A stretch of DNA of 64,000 nucleotides, taken from positions 124,001 through 188,000 of the forward strand of contig NZ_JAGPXT010000001.1 of the NCBI RefSeq assembly GCF_018070465.1, given 5' to 3'. Below the pieces are notes generated by a model. It searched no databases. It saw nothing but the letters and a program-made list of their open reading frames with translations, and had not been told where the DNA came from. The position numbers and the translations under genes are program-made. Below are positions 1 through 9,189 of this stretch, in pieces (position 1 is the stretch's first letter; every line of letters begins with the position of its first letter). The stretch is from Micromonospora sp. C95 (GTDB taxonomy: Bacteria > Actinomycetota > Actinomycetes > Mycobacteriales > Micromonosporaceae).

Positions 1-818
1 GCCATGGCGGAGCCGTCGAAGTCCGGTAGCGCCCGTTCCGGCAGGTGCAGGTCGGCGTCCGGGTCGATGCCCTCTGAGCTGCCGATCAGGTCCAGTAGGA
101 ATTCCTCGGCACCGCGCAGCAGTACGGGGTCCTCCGTCCAGAAGCCGAACTCGAGGCTGCGTCGTGACGACGCCGTGAAGTTCGCTGACCCGATCCAGAG
201 TCGCTTCGGGGTGAAGGCGGTGACGTCGGCCGGCCCGAAGTCGTTCTCGTCGTGTTCCCAGAGGCGGCCGAGTAGCGCCAGCTTGGCGTGGAGGATCGGT
301 GGCATGGACCCGTTGGCGCCCACGCCCTTGCGGAAGCCGATCGTCCGCACGGTCGGGATCATCTCGTCGCCGGGCGGCAGCGACCACCCGGGTCCGATCA
401 TCGAGGGCTCACCGTCGACCAGTGAGGTCAGTTGCTCCAGCGGGGGGAAATAGCACACCGGGAGACCGGGCGCGCGGGTGTTGAGGTCGGCCAGGCGGCG
501 AAGCTTGTAGGGCAGATCCGGCGGCTGCACCTTCTTGTCCCGGGCCTGCTTGCTGACCACCACGCAGGCAGCCTGCAGCCTGGCGAGTTCGTCGAGCAGT
601 TCCGGGTCGTCCATCCACATCGCGCAGCCCAGCAACGTCGCCCCAGGCCCATGGTGTTGGTCCCACCGCTGCTGCCGGTGCTCTCGGAAGTCCCGGATTC
701 CCTGTACCAGGCCAGCCAGCACGTCCCGACCGAAGAAGGCCTGATTTCCGGCCGGGCCGACGTCGAGCGCACGGTCGTACCACTGCCTGAATTCCGGCTG
801 CGCTTCCTCGTCCCCCAT
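1..818 (-). CDS. Phospholipase D-like (HKD) domain protein, C-terminus off the window
   Basis: The reverse strand is open from an ATG at 818, with an in-frame TAA just upstream, to the left edge, so the C-terminal part is missing. About 270 residues are visible. They include an HAKLALL segment followed some 25 residues later by WIGSANFTASSRRSLEFG, the spacing and composition of one HKD active-site half (HxK then GSxN). PLD-superfamily proteins are phosphodiesterases acting on nucleic acids or lipids; in a defence island a nuclease role is the likelier reading, but this is inference. The N-terminal 130 residues were not recognised. There is no strong ribosome-binding site before the ATG. Confidence 0.75.
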   Translation of the reverse strand, partial: MGDEEAQPEFRQWYDRALDVGPAGNQAFFGRDVLAGLVQGIRDFREHRQQRWDQHHGPGATLLGCAMWMDDPELLDELARLQAACVVVSKQARDKKVQPPDLPYKLRRLADLNTRAPGLPVCYFPPLEQLTSLVDGEPSMIGPGWSLPPGDEMIPTVRTIGFRKGVGANGSMPPILHAKLALLGRLWEHDENDFGPADVTAFTPKRLWIGSANFTASSRRSLEFGFWTEDPVLLRGAEEFLLDLIGSSEGIDPDADLHLPERALPDFDGSAM

Positions 819-900
819 GACAGCAGGTTAGAACCTTCGCGCCTGCGGCCCGAGCGCCGCCGGGTTAGGAGGCGTTGGCGGCGGTCTTCCGTGGCGTCGG

Positions 901-1272
901 TCAGCGGGTCTTCTTCGTCGCTCGCTTGCGAGGCGGGGTCAGCAGGTCGGCGATCGTGGCGATGGCGGACGGCACGAGGCGGTAGTAGGCCCAGACGCCG
1001 CGCTTGTCACGCTCGAGCAGGCCGGCCTCGGTGAGGATCCGCAGGTGGTGGCTGACGGTCGGCTGGGAGAGTCCGAGGGGCGCGGTGAGGTCACTGACCG
1101 ACGCCTCTCCCTGAGGGGCCGACTGGATCAGGCTGAGCAGTCGCAGCCGGGCCGGGTCGGCGAACGCCTTGAGCACTCCCGCGAGCCGTTCGGCATCGGC
1201 GCGGTCGATCGGCTCGCCGGCGAGGGGCGAGATGGCGGGCGTCGCACTCTTCACAGTTCCCACGTCGTGCAT
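901..1272 (-). CDS. ArsR/SmtB-family winged-helix repressor
   Basis: 123 residues with the ArsR fold signature: LAGVLKAFADPARLRLLSLI, then a helix-turn-helix around LTAPLGLSQPTVSHHLRIL and a wing ending in WAYYRLVPSA. ArsR proteins repress metalloid or metal resistance genes and release DNA on ligand binding. No obvious CxC metal site is visible in the helix region, so the inducer cannot be read. The start at 1272 (MHDVGTVKS) is chosen because the domain begins soon after; upstream in-frame codons do not resemble the family. It is divergent from the decayed flavin monooxygenase at 1396, the arrangement expected for an arsenic-type cluster. Confidence 0.88.
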   Translation of the reverse strand: MHDVGTVKSATPAISPLAGEPIDRADAERLAGVLKAFADPARLRLLSLIQSAPQGEASVSDLTAPLGLSQPTVSHHLRILTEAGLLERDKRGVWAYYRLVPSAIATIADLLTPPRKRATKKTR

Positions 1273-1395
1273 CGTTGCAGCTGACACCGTCGATCGGCTG
1301 GTGAACGAGGGCAGGATCACCGTGAGTTCGTTGTACGGGCCCACCGCTTCTGCCGTCTCGGCATGATGATCTATGGATCGAGGGAGGTGTCGTGC

Positions 1396-1862
1396 GTGCC
1401 CGGGTCGTGTGATGTGGTGGTCGTCGGGGGTGGGCAGGCGGGCCTGGCTGCCGGTTACTACCTGCGCCGCGCCGATCTGAATTTCGACATCCTCGACGCC
1501 CAGCCGCAGCCGGGTAGCGCGTGGCCGCATGGCTGAGAGTCGTTGCGGTTGTTCTCCCCTGCGGAGGGCGGGGCATGCCGCGGCAGGAAAGTGCGGAGTT
1601 CCCGACCGCCGGGCACGTCGTGGACTATCTGCGGGCCTACGAGCAGCGCTACGACCTTCCGGTGGTCCGGCCGGTCCGGGCTCAGGAGGTGCGGCGAGCC
1701 GGGGAGCGCCTGGCGGTGCAGACCGGCGTCGCGGAGCGGCTAGCCCGGCACGTCATGTCGGCCACCGGCACGTGGGATTGCCCTCCGTGCCCGACATCCC
1801 GGGGCCGTGCGGAGTTCGCCGGCCGGCAGCTGCACACGGTGCACCACCCGTCCGCTGGATGA
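1396..1862 (+). pseudogene. Decayed flavin monooxygenase (ArsO-like), nonsense plus frameshift plus truncation
   Basis: A GTG at 1396, 8 nt after a GGGAGG box, opens a frame reading CDVVVVGGGQAGLAAGYYLR, a Rossmann dinucleotide-binding GxGxxG N-terminus. It stops at TGA 1534-1536, exactly where relatives have Trp in an HGWxSLRLFSPA stretch; translation past the stop continues ESLRLFSPAEGGA. Around 1565-1575 the homology moves to another frame (PRQESAEFPTAGHVVDYLRAY, ending in SATGTW and GRQLHTVHH) and stops at 1862. Only about 155 of the usual 350-400 residues remain. Neighbouring ArsR suggests it was an arsenic-linked FAD monooxygenase (ArsO-type); that name is inferred from motif and context. 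Confidence 0.75.
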
Positions 1863-1900
1863 GTGGCCCGGACCTCGTTTGCGCAGGGTCCGGGCCGCTC
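1861..1900. terminator. GC-rich hairpin between converging units
   Basis: A 14-bp stem (1861-1874 with 1887-1900, one G-T pair) with a 12-nt loop lies between the end of the flavin monooxygenase remnant and the end of the CPxWC gene. There is no U-tract, as is common in high-GC actinobacteria. Likely a bidirectional terminator. Confidence 0.6.
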
Positions 1901-1916
1901 CACATCCTCGCTGTGG

Positions 1917-3266
1917 TCAGGCTTCGACTGTGGTGTTGTTGTGGGCAGCGCGGGATGCGGCGACCAGTGACGCGCCGAGGTTCGCCGCTTTCTGAGGGGT
2001 GAGCCGGATCGTCGTGCGGTCCCAGAAGCCCGACAGCAGCGACGCGGCCAGGTTCCGGATCGCGTTGTGGTTCATCCCGTCGAGCTTTGTCATGTCGGTG
2101 GGGCGCTGTTCCGGGTTGTCGATGGCCAGCGTCACTGATGGCGGCTCCTCGTACCCGTCGGGAGAGTTGAACGCCTGAAGGTCGACCGTCGCCACCTTGA
2201 TGTCGTTGACGCATTCGTGGTGCTGGCCGTACACGGAGGCCACGTGCCGGTCGTGCAGGCGGACGCCGTCTTCGGTAAGGCACTCCCCGCCGCACCACAC
2301 CGGGCACTGCGGCTCGGCCGGCTTGGCGGGTGGAAGCAGGTAGCCGGCGTGCGACCACATCGCGAAGTCCACCACCGCGTCCAGCACCTGCTCCTCGGTG
2401 CAGTTCAACCGCACAGCCTGCTCAGCGACGCTCAGACCCTGCTGAGTCAGTCGCTCGGCGACCACTCCGCGGAACACACTGATCTTCTGCTCGGCCGTCA
2501 GGCCCTCGGCGTGAACCACCAGATCGGCCACGGTCTGGTCGAGGCGCGGCCGGTGTGGCCTCGGCGCTGGACCGGCCAATCCGGCCTCAACCAGCTGGTT
2601 GTCCGTATCGCGCGCCATGGCCACAACTCGTCCGACCGCCGTCCGCACCTGCTCGGCCTCGTCCAGCGTGAGGCGCAACGCTGCCGTCGCGCCCTCGATC
2701 ACGAACTTCACCACCGGCTCGACCGCGTCGGCGTGCTGCTCCAAGTCGACCTCCAGCCCCGGCGGCCGATACGTCCCATCGCTGCACGACTCGCCGGCAG
2801 TACTCACCGAGCTGTGCAACGACAACAGCACAGGCGGCGAGTCGTCTGGCCAGTGGATGCGATCCTCGAGATGGTCGCCGTCCTGGTGCGTCGCGACACA
2901 CCAGGAAGGACACGCCCGCCTCAGCCAGTACGGCCGGTGTGATCGGCGGGCTTCCATGACCGCCTTCCTAATGGAGGTGGCGAGGTAGCCCGCGTCGGCC
3001 AGACTGAGCGGATCCGGAGCGGACACGACCAACTCCGCTGGGGTGCTCTCCTCGGGCTGGTCAAGGTGCTCCAGTGAAAAGATTTCCACCGCCATCCCGC
3101 CGACCTCACCCTTGTGGGTCTCCATCACCATCCGGGAGTGCCCCCGGGCCCGGTCGCCCGGACTATCCAACTCATCCTCGGCATGGACCTTGACACACCA
3201 TGGCGGGCAACCGCCGGGGTGGGCTGTGATGTTCGAGCTCATGATCTGGTTCACCGGAACAGCCAT
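1917..3266 (-). CDS. Protein with three CPxWC/His modules (DUF6907-like)
   Basis: 449 residues starting MAVPVNQIM at 3266; the upstream in-frame extension is low-complexity and not family-like. Three similar modules carry CPPWC (near residue 20), CPSWC (near 118) and CPVWC (near 318), each followed by a His-containing segment (KVHAED, ATHQDG, LHDRH) and then hydrophobic strands such as PVLLSLHSS or PSVTLAID. This CPxWC-H pattern matches short actinobacterial proteins placed in DUF6907, and may bind a metal; the family name is from memory. A helical insert lies between modules 2 and 3. Function unknown. It sits 150 bp downstream of the pPIWI-RE gene on the same strand but has its own gap and is probably separate. 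Confidence 0.75.
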   Translation of the reverse strand: MAVPVNQIMSSNITAHPGGCPPWCVKVHAEDELDSPGDRARGHSRMVMETHKGEVGGMAVEIFSLEHLDQPEESTPAELVVSAPDPLSLADAGYLATSIRKAVMEARRSHRPYWLRRACPSWCVATHQDGDHLEDRIHWPDDSPPVLLSLHSSVSTAGESCSDGTYRPPGLEVDLEQHADAVEPVVKFVIEGATAALRLTLDEAEQVRTAVGRVVAMARDTDNQLVEAGLAGPAPRPHRPRLDQTVADLVVHAEGLTAEQKISVFRGVVAERLTQQGLSVAEQAVRLNCTEEQVLDAVVDFAMWSHAGYLLPPAKPAEPQCPVWCGGECLTEDGVRLHDRHVASVYGQHHECVNDIKVATVDLQAFNSPDGYEEPPSVTLAIDNPEQRPTDMTKLDGMNHNAIRNLAASLLSGFWDRTTIRLTPQKAANLGASLVAASRAAHNNTTVEA

Positions 3267-3418
3267 ATCGATAAGTTCACACGTGGCGATTGTGGGAGGA
3301 CGGACACCGTGTCCACCAAGCTGGCAGCGCGGTAACCGGAACCGGTGCTCGACGGGGCGTTGTGGTTCGAGAATCGGGCGTTGCGATGCGCGGGTGGGGC
3401 CTTTCGGCCGTTCACACC

Positions 3419-5830
3419 TCAGCGTGCAGCCGTTTTGCGCCCGGGATGATCCTCCAGGATCTGTCGAGCGAGGTGTACGGGCGCGGGTCGGGCTGTCCGC
3501 CCGTCCCAGGCCAGCGAATGCCCACACAGCCGCGCGCTGAGCGCCGCGAGGTGTTGGCGTTCGAAGGTGCCGTGTTCGAGCAGAAGGAACTCGGTGCAGG
3601 TCATCGCGTGCCAGGGTGTCCGGAGCTCTCTTGCCTCCGCGAGGTCGAATCGCGTCTGACGATGGCCAGCTCTGACGCTGGACTGGAACGCCTTGTCGCT
3701 ACGGGATCGATTGATTAGGTAGTAGGTGTCCTGGTGTGCGCCGGGAAGTTGGTGGAGCCGTTCGGTGGCTGGGACTGCACCGTCGTCGGCGTTTGCCCGG
3801 TTTCCGGTTGCCCTGACGGGTTGTGGCAGCTTGCCGTCTGATGCCGTGTTGACCCTGACCAGTGAGATGCCGGCTGGGTTGATCATTCCGAGGTGGGGCA
3901 GCGCGTCGAGCTGTCCGTTACCCAGGTTCTTGTTGGTGGTGCCGGACCACAGTGGGAACCGATTGGAGCCGTCGATGTAGATGATCATCGGGATGTCGTC
4001 GTAGCGGGTGCGGAGCTGGTGCAGGGCCCGTTCTGTGTAGGCCCGCGCCAGTGCTGTGCGGGTGGCGGGGTTCGGGTCGTTGAACTGGCTCAGGTCGGTG
4101 GCGTGATGTGCGGCGATGGCGGTGGGGAGGTCGTTCCAGCCGTGGGCGTCGGGGTGGTAACCGAGCATGTGCCAGGGGGTGTCGGTTCCGTCGCTGATGA
4201 GGGCGGAGAGGCTGATCATGCGGGTGGCGGGTTGGTTCTGTTCGCGGGTGTAGAGACCGACGATGACGCATGGCTGCGGCTGCAGGGGGCGCGAGAACAC
4301 CCGGGTTGGTGTGGTGGCGGTGAGTCCCGATGCCCGGAGGAGGTCTCGTACGGCGGCATTGGCGGGGTGGTCGACGGCGTCGGGCTTGGGCGTTGACGCT
4401 GGATCGATGAACTGGCTGACGGTGCCGTGGGCGGCCAGGGCGCGGCGGAGCTGCGGCTTGGGGTCTTCGGCGGCGGGCTTGGCTGCGGCGAGTTCCTTGT
4501 TGCTCTCGGCGAGTACGAGGTGCAGGGCGTCCGGGGTCCTGGTGGAGATGATCTGCTCGGCGAGGGTGTCCCGGAGGTGAGTGGGTCCGGGAGCGACCAG
4601 GATGTCGGTCTTGGCGCTGTCGAAGGTGATGGTGAGCGCGCCGTCGAGGAAGGTGCTCTCCGCGGTTGTGAGGCTGTTCTCTGGGAGGTTGAGTACTTCG
4701 GTGAGCGCCTGCGCGGATCGGTGGCGCTGCAGGTCGTCCTGGTAGACGACGCTGATGTGGATCGGCCGTGCTGCCGCGTTGACGGCCGAGGCGAGTTTCG
4801 CGTGCCGGTCGGGGTCGCCGGCGGCATCGATGTTGCGTATGGGTGTGGTTTCCAGGACGAGCGACGCCGTGTTGAGCCTGGCGGTGGCGTGCTCGAGCAG
4901 GCAGTCGAGGAATCGGCGGCCCGGTCCGGAGCCGATGGGGTGCCTGTCGGGGGTGGTGGCGTGGCGGGCGCGGATGCGGGGGTGGGTCGCGAGGAGGTCA
5001 TCTGCGGTGAAGTTGGCGGGCACGCCGCGGATGCTGAAGGAGTCGACGAGTTGGGGAAGGAGCCCGGTGATCACGTTTCGGTTGGTGGGGCGGTCGTAGC
5101 GGTGTCTGGCGGTGAGCAGCATGCCGGTGTCGTCGGTGGCGATCCAGAGGCTCTTGGCGTTGCCGGGGAAGCCGGTGGTGGCGCTGATGTGGGCGTCGAG
5201 GTTGAGCAGGATGCCGGGGTAGCCGGGGACGGTGATGGGTTCGAGGCTGATGTAGTGGATGCCTTGTTCGGCCCTGGGGTGCGTCTCGGGAAGCGGGCGG
5301 TTGAAGGCGACGAGGTTGCCGTCGATGTCGGGACGGAGAAGCAGGTCCGTGCCGTCGGGGAGCTTGAGCGCGCCTCGCAGGAGTTCGATGGTGCGCCAGG
5401 TGGCGACGTCGAAGACCCAGTTCGGGATGTCGGCGTGCGTCGCCGTGTCCGCCTGCAGGTACTTGGCGATGTGAATCGTGCGTGGCTTGGTGCGGCGTAG
5501 CAGTGGGCCGAGGAGGTCTTCGAATGGCGCGCCGTGCCGGGCGGCGAGGTCTCGTTCGAAGGCGGCGAAGAGCCGGCTGATGATGGCGGTGTCGATCTTC
5601 TTGCGCATCAGGAGCAGCGTGCCGGGGCCGTCGGGGTCCTTGCAGATGGTGGCGTAGTCGCTGGACACGTAGCGCAGGCCGAGGCTCAGGTCCCTGTACG
5701 GCAGGTTCTTCGGGTGGCGGGTGTATCGGCGGTTCAGGTCCTGCCAGGTGTCGTTGACCTCGCTGCCGAGGGTGTAGCCGTGGATCTTCTCCGCCATCGC
5801 TTCGGTGTAAGGAAAGGCCAGGGTGCGCAT
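3419..5830 (-). CDS. pPIWI-RE family protein (prokaryotic PIWI, RNase H-fold)
   Basis: 803 residues starting MRTLAFPYTEAMAEKIHGY at 5830, where ATG overlaps the helicase TGA (ATGA). Layout fits the pPIWI-RE family: N-terminal X/Y-type modules, a central Rossmann-like region, and a C-terminal RNase H-fold PIWI domain from about residue 480, with PMIIYIDGSNRFPLW near 611 and MTCTEFLLLEHGTFER near 743. Burroughs and Aravind defined this family as PIWI proteins with conserved Arg and Glu residues, encoded with a DinG-type helicase and a REase-fold protein; both partners are the two upstream genes here. The predicted role is guide-directed attack on invader nucleic acid. I did not assign the conserved R and E residues individually. 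Confidence 0.85.
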   Translation of the reverse strand: MRTLAFPYTEAMAEKIHGYTLGSEVNDTWQDLNRRYTRHPKNLPYRDLSLGLRYVSSDYATICKDPDGPGTLLLMRKKIDTAIISRLFAAFERDLAARHGAPFEDLLGPLLRRTKPRTIHIAKYLQADTATHADIPNWVFDVATWRTIELLRGALKLPDGTDLLLRPDIDGNLVAFNRPLPETHPRAEQGIHYISLEPITVPGYPGILLNLDAHISATTGFPGNAKSLWIATDDTGMLLTARHRYDRPTNRNVITGLLPQLVDSFSIRGVPANFTADDLLATHPRIRARHATTPDRHPIGSGPGRRFLDCLLEHATARLNTASLVLETTPIRNIDAAGDPDRHAKLASAVNAAARPIHISVVYQDDLQRHRSAQALTEVLNLPENSLTTAESTFLDGALTITFDSAKTDILVAPGPTHLRDTLAEQIISTRTPDALHLVLAESNKELAAAKPAAEDPKPQLRRALAAHGTVSQFIDPASTPKPDAVDHPANAAVRDLLRASGLTATTPTRVFSRPLQPQPCVIVGLYTREQNQPATRMISLSALISDGTDTPWHMLGYHPDAHGWNDLPTAIAAHHATDLSQFNDPNPATRTALARAYTERALHQLRTRYDDIPMIIYIDGSNRFPLWSGTTNKNLGNGQLDALPHLGMINPAGISLVRVNTASDGKLPQPVRATGNRANADDGAVPATERLHQLPGAHQDTYYLINRSRSDKAFQSSVRAGHRQTRFDLAEARELRTPWHAMTCTEFLLLEHGTFERQHLAALSARLCGHSLAWDGRTARPAPVHLARQILEDHPGRKTAAR

Positions 5831-8800
5831 CAGGGGTTCCTGTCGTTGATGCCGGCAAACGTGAAGAACGCGTCGATGGTGGTGCCGTAGATGGAGCGGA
5901 CCTGGTCCAGCTGGTTGTCGTCGCGCCATCGCTGGTGGAGGTTGCGGATGAGGGAGGCGAAGTCACTGCCCGGTGCGGCGCCTCCTCGGTGAAAGGCGTT
6001 GTCGACCAGGTGGAGAGTGGTGTTGGTGCCGCCACGCCTTGCGCGCCCGGCGAGTTGGATCAGGTCAGCCAGGACGTCGGCGAAGATCGCGGTTCGCACG
6101 TCGGGGGGCAGGCGCCCGAAGGCGGGGTTGGACCTGTTGATGAGCTCCAGATGTTTGGCGGCGATGCGGTGGCGTTCGTCGAGTTCCTTGCGCGGGTCCT
6201 CGCCGGGGTGCCGGTTGCGGCGGGCGTGGGCACCGGTGTGGGCAACCAGTGCGGATGGTTCGTCGATGAGCTTGATGGGCCGGACGCATACCCAGATGGA
6301 GTCGAGCGCGGACCGGTGGCCGACGACGATGTTGAGCCCGCGGGCGACCCGTGCGAAAGGTGAGATCAGCACGTCCCTGCCCGTGCCTGGGAAGGTCCGC
6401 AGCCGGCTGGCGGGGATGGCGAGTACGTCGTCGGGGATCTGCAGGCCGCGGCGGTCACCGGCGGGGACGGCGACGGCGATGCGGGTGCGGTGGGCTCCCC
6501 CGGCGATCAGGCCGCGGCAGAGGGCGAGCATCTGGTCGTAGGAGTTCGTGACGAGCAGGACCCGGGCACGGGCTCGGCGTTCGGCGTCCCGGTGGTCGTG
6601 CAGGTCCCGCAGTCTCTGTTCGAGGATCTGGTCCCAGAGGCCGGATCCGATGCCTTCGAGTAGTTGGGCCTTGCGGTTGCGGGCTGCTCCGGAGATGACG
6701 ATCCCGCGGTTGGTCGTGTGGTCGTTGACGGACGCGTTGCTGACGGTCAGCCTGCCAGTGCCAGTGCCAGTGCCAGTGCCGGCGTTGTCGGGGTAGTAGC
6801 AGGCGACGTCGGCATGGACGTGGTTGGTGGGGGAACCGGGTAGGTAGGCGGTCGCGGAGAGTCCGACGATGACTCTGGGCGCGCCCGTGAGCGCGGGAGC
6901 CGTGGTGATTCCGAGGTCTGCGGTGTAGGCGTGCGGGTCGCCGGAGAGGATCTCTGCGGTGAACTGCCGGTCGGAGCGGCTCTCCGGGTCGCCGGTGACG
7001 GCGAATCCGAAGACCGCTCGGCCGATCGGTCCTTCGGGGGTTGCCTGCCAGGAGGGAGCTCGGTCCAGCGCGGCTTCGACGTCGTCGGCGAGCCGCATGC
7101 CGCTGTCGCGCATCAGCGGCAGTAGGGCTTCCAGTTCGGCGAGCCCTTGCTGGAGTTCGCCGAGGAACGCTCTGCGTAGGAGAAGGTGAGCGGTCTGGAG
7201 CTGCCACGCCGAAGCGGTGGGGTCTGCTGGACCGTCGTCCTTCCCGGTCTGACGGCCGCAGTCCGTTTCGTCCAGGTCGACGTCGACGTCGGCGTCGGCG
7301 GCGGCGTCGGCGTCCGGTTCGCCCTCGTCGGTGGTAGGCGCGGTGATCGTTTGGATCGCGCTGACGATGCCTTGGCTTCTTTTGTGGATCAGGTCCGATT
7401 CCGGTTCGTCGGCGACCACGAGGCGCAGTTCCTTGCGTAGGTCCGCCCAGCCGGCGGGTAGCGCGTCAGGGTCGGGTTCGTTCTGGGTGAACAGGAATTT
7501 GAACCTGTCGAGTTGGTCGTCGCTGGGGCGGTCTTCGAGTTCGTTGAGGCCGAAGAGGCGGCAGGCGAGGAGGTTGTCCCATCGGCGTGGCAGGTGCAGC
7601 CTGGCCTGTTTGGGGCCGAGTGGGTCCTGCGGGTCGATGAACCCGTTGACGACGGCGGCCAGGTAGCGCTCGGAGAGGAACTCGACCCGGTGGATGGCCC
7701 GCTGGAAGGCGAGTTCGAGTTCGCCCGGCACGTTGTCGGATTCGACCTGTTCCTTGCGCTGGTCGTCGAGCTTCTCCAGGAGCAGCTTCTGCGTGTCACG
7801 ACGGGCCAGGACGAGGGTGCGGCCGGACTGAGCGACCGCATGTCCCTGGAAGGCGTCGACCTCGTCGACAAGGACGATGTCGGCGCGCCGCAGCAGCAGC
7901 TCCTGCGCGCTCATCCGTCCGTGGAGTGTGCCGTTCGTGATGACGGGAAACGGCACCGAGCCCTGCTGGAAGTAGGCGTGGTTGGTGACGATGATCTTGG
8001 CTGGGCCGGCAGCTTGCCGCCATGGCGCCCACTTCTCGCAGGCACCGATCAGAGGGCATCGGTGGCGACCTTCGACGCCGGGCTCGTGCAGATCCGTGCA
8101 GGGTTCCTGGCCGGGCTGCCATGCGGCGCCTTCTTCGTCGCTCAGCATGCAGGAGTAGCCGAGCTCCTGCCAGGTCCACCTGGCACCGGCCGGATCCTCC
8201 GGTGCGTCGTTGGTGCGCTGGACGGCCACCTCGATGAGCCGTCGGTGGGACATGAGTGCGACAACGGGGATGTCGAGGCTCAGCGCCACGAGGTCACTGC
8301 GGATGGCCGCTACAAGATCCAGCGTGCTCTCGACATCAGGGGTGAGCAGGACAACGGTGCGGCGGCCTCCTCTGTGGCTGGCGAGGTGGGTGGCGGCGAC
8401 GCGCATCCAGACACTCTTACCGGAACCAGTGGGAGCGATCATGAGCTGGAGGGGCCCTGCCGCGAGCTTCAACCGGTCGACGGGTTGGCCCTGTGGCGTC
8501 CGCAGCTTCCGCGAGAATCCGTCCAGGACCTCCGCCAGGCGGAAGGCATCGTCACCCCGCTTCTTGTCGATCAGTTCGGCGGTGGCGTGCATGTCCGCGA
8601 GGTCGGCCACCACCTCGGCTGGCGCGGTGGCGTCCAGAACCGGGACAGGCGGGTAGGGCATCGGCGCCCGCGGGATGAGGTAGGTGTTGCGCCGGAACTC
8701 GTCGCGGCTGGGGCCGGCGAGGAAGACCGACGAGCTGTAGCGCCTGCCGGCCAGCGCCTCTGGGGGGACGCGCAGCGGGGATGAGGCATCCTCCAGTTCC

Positions 8801-9189
8801 TGCAGCGCAGCTGTGATCAGATCACCGACCGGCACACCGTCGATCACCTGCAGGAAGTCTCCGGCCTCAAGGTAGCGGGGCGACCGGTTGTTGCGCAGGT
8901 GCTCGTCGAGGCTGACGCGCAGGCCACCTTGTGTGGCCAGACGGCGAGGGCGCAGATGGATGAGACGGTCGATCGCATGTCGTTGCGTGGCGGTGAGGCC
9001 GTCGCGCCAGAGGCTCCACACCCCGAGCTGGCCGGAGAGGAGGAACCGCGCGTCGCGGGGGTCCACCGCGGGCGCGCCTTCCCAGGTCTCGGTGGGAAAG
9101 AGCTGTTCGGCCAGGCCGAGCGCCAAACGCAGCGACGGTCCGATCAGGAACCGGTTGGCGGTTCTGTGGAAACGCGAACGGTTGCTCAT
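5830..9189 (-). CDS. DinG/XPD-type FeS helicase of the pPIWI-RE system
   Basis: 1119 residues. Walker A is MIAPTGSGKSVWMRV near residue 250 and the DEAH-type box is IVLVDEVDAF near 440. Between them lie four cysteines (SCMLSDEEG near 346, CTDLHEP near 363, CPLIGACEKW near 377-384), the position of the 4Fe-4S cluster in DinG/XPD helicases. Motif VI-like LIQLAGRARRG is near 1050. These are 5'-3' DNA helicases acting on branched or R-loop structures. ATGA overlaps on both sides couple it to the REase gene upstream and the PIWI gene downstream. Two low-complexity stretches (Asp/Ala repeat near residue 625-645; a Gly-Thr repeat near 800) lie in poorly conserved regions. Confidence 0.9.
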   Translation of the reverse strand: MSNRSRFHRTANRFLIGPSLRLALGLAEQLFPTETWEGAPAVDPRDARFLLSGQLGVWSLWRDGLTATQRHAIDRLIHLRPRRLATQGGLRVSLDEHLRNNRSPRYLEAGDFLQVIDGVPVGDLITAALQELEDASSPLRVPPEALAGRRYSSSVFLAGPSRDEFRRNTYLIPRAPMPYPPVPVLDATAPAEVVADLADMHATAELIDKKRGDDAFRLAEVLDGFSRKLRTPQGQPVDRLKLAAGPLQLMIAPTGSGKSVWMRVAATHLASHRGGRRTVVLLTPDVESTLDLVAAIRSDLVALSLDIPVVALMSHRRLIEVAVQRTNDAPEDPAGARWTWQELGYSCMLSDEEGAAWQPGQEPCTDLHEPGVEGRHRCPLIGACEKWAPWRQAAGPAKIIVTNHAYFQQGSVPFPVITNGTLHGRMSAQELLLRRADIVLVDEVDAFQGHAVAQSGRTLVLARRDTQKLLLEKLDDQRKEQVESDNVPGELELAFQRAIHRVEFLSERYLAAVVNGFIDPQDPLGPKQARLHLPRRWDNLLACRLFGLNELEDRPSDDQLDRFKFLFTQNEPDPDALPAGWADLRKELRLVVADEPESDLIHKRSQGIVSAIQTITAPTTDEGEPDADAAADADVDVDLDETDCGRQTGKDDGPADPTASAWQLQTAHLLLRRAFLGELQQGLAELEALLPLMRDSGMRLADDVEAALDRAPSWQATPEGPIGRAVFGFAVTGDPESRSDRQFTAEILSGDPHAYTADLGITTAPALTGAPRVIVGLSATAYLPGSPTNHVHADVACYYPDNAGTGTGTGTGRLTVSNASVNDHTTNRGIVISGAARNRKAQLLEGIGSGLWDQILEQRLRDLHDHRDAERRARARVLLVTNSYDQMLALCRGLIAGGAHRTRIAVAVPAGDRRGLQIPDDVLAIPASRLRTFPGTGRDVLISPFARVARGLNIVVGHRSALDSIWVCVRPIKLIDEPSALVAHTGAHARRNRHPGEDPRKELDERHRIAAKHLELINRSNPAFGRLPPDVRTAIFADVLADLIQLAGRARRGGTNTTLHLVDNAFHRGGAAPGSDFASLIRNLHQRWRDDNQLDQVRSIYGTTIDAFFTFAGINDRNP

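Noticed and set aside
4427..5500. Long plus-strand open frame opposite the PIWI-RE gene
   Set aside because: Val/Gly/Glu-rich translation typical of antisense frames in high-GC genes; the minus strand encodes the recognisable protein.
7513..8784. Long plus-strand open frame opposite the DinG-type helicase
   Set aside because: Overlaps the Walker A and Fe-S region of a clear helicase; low-complexity composition.
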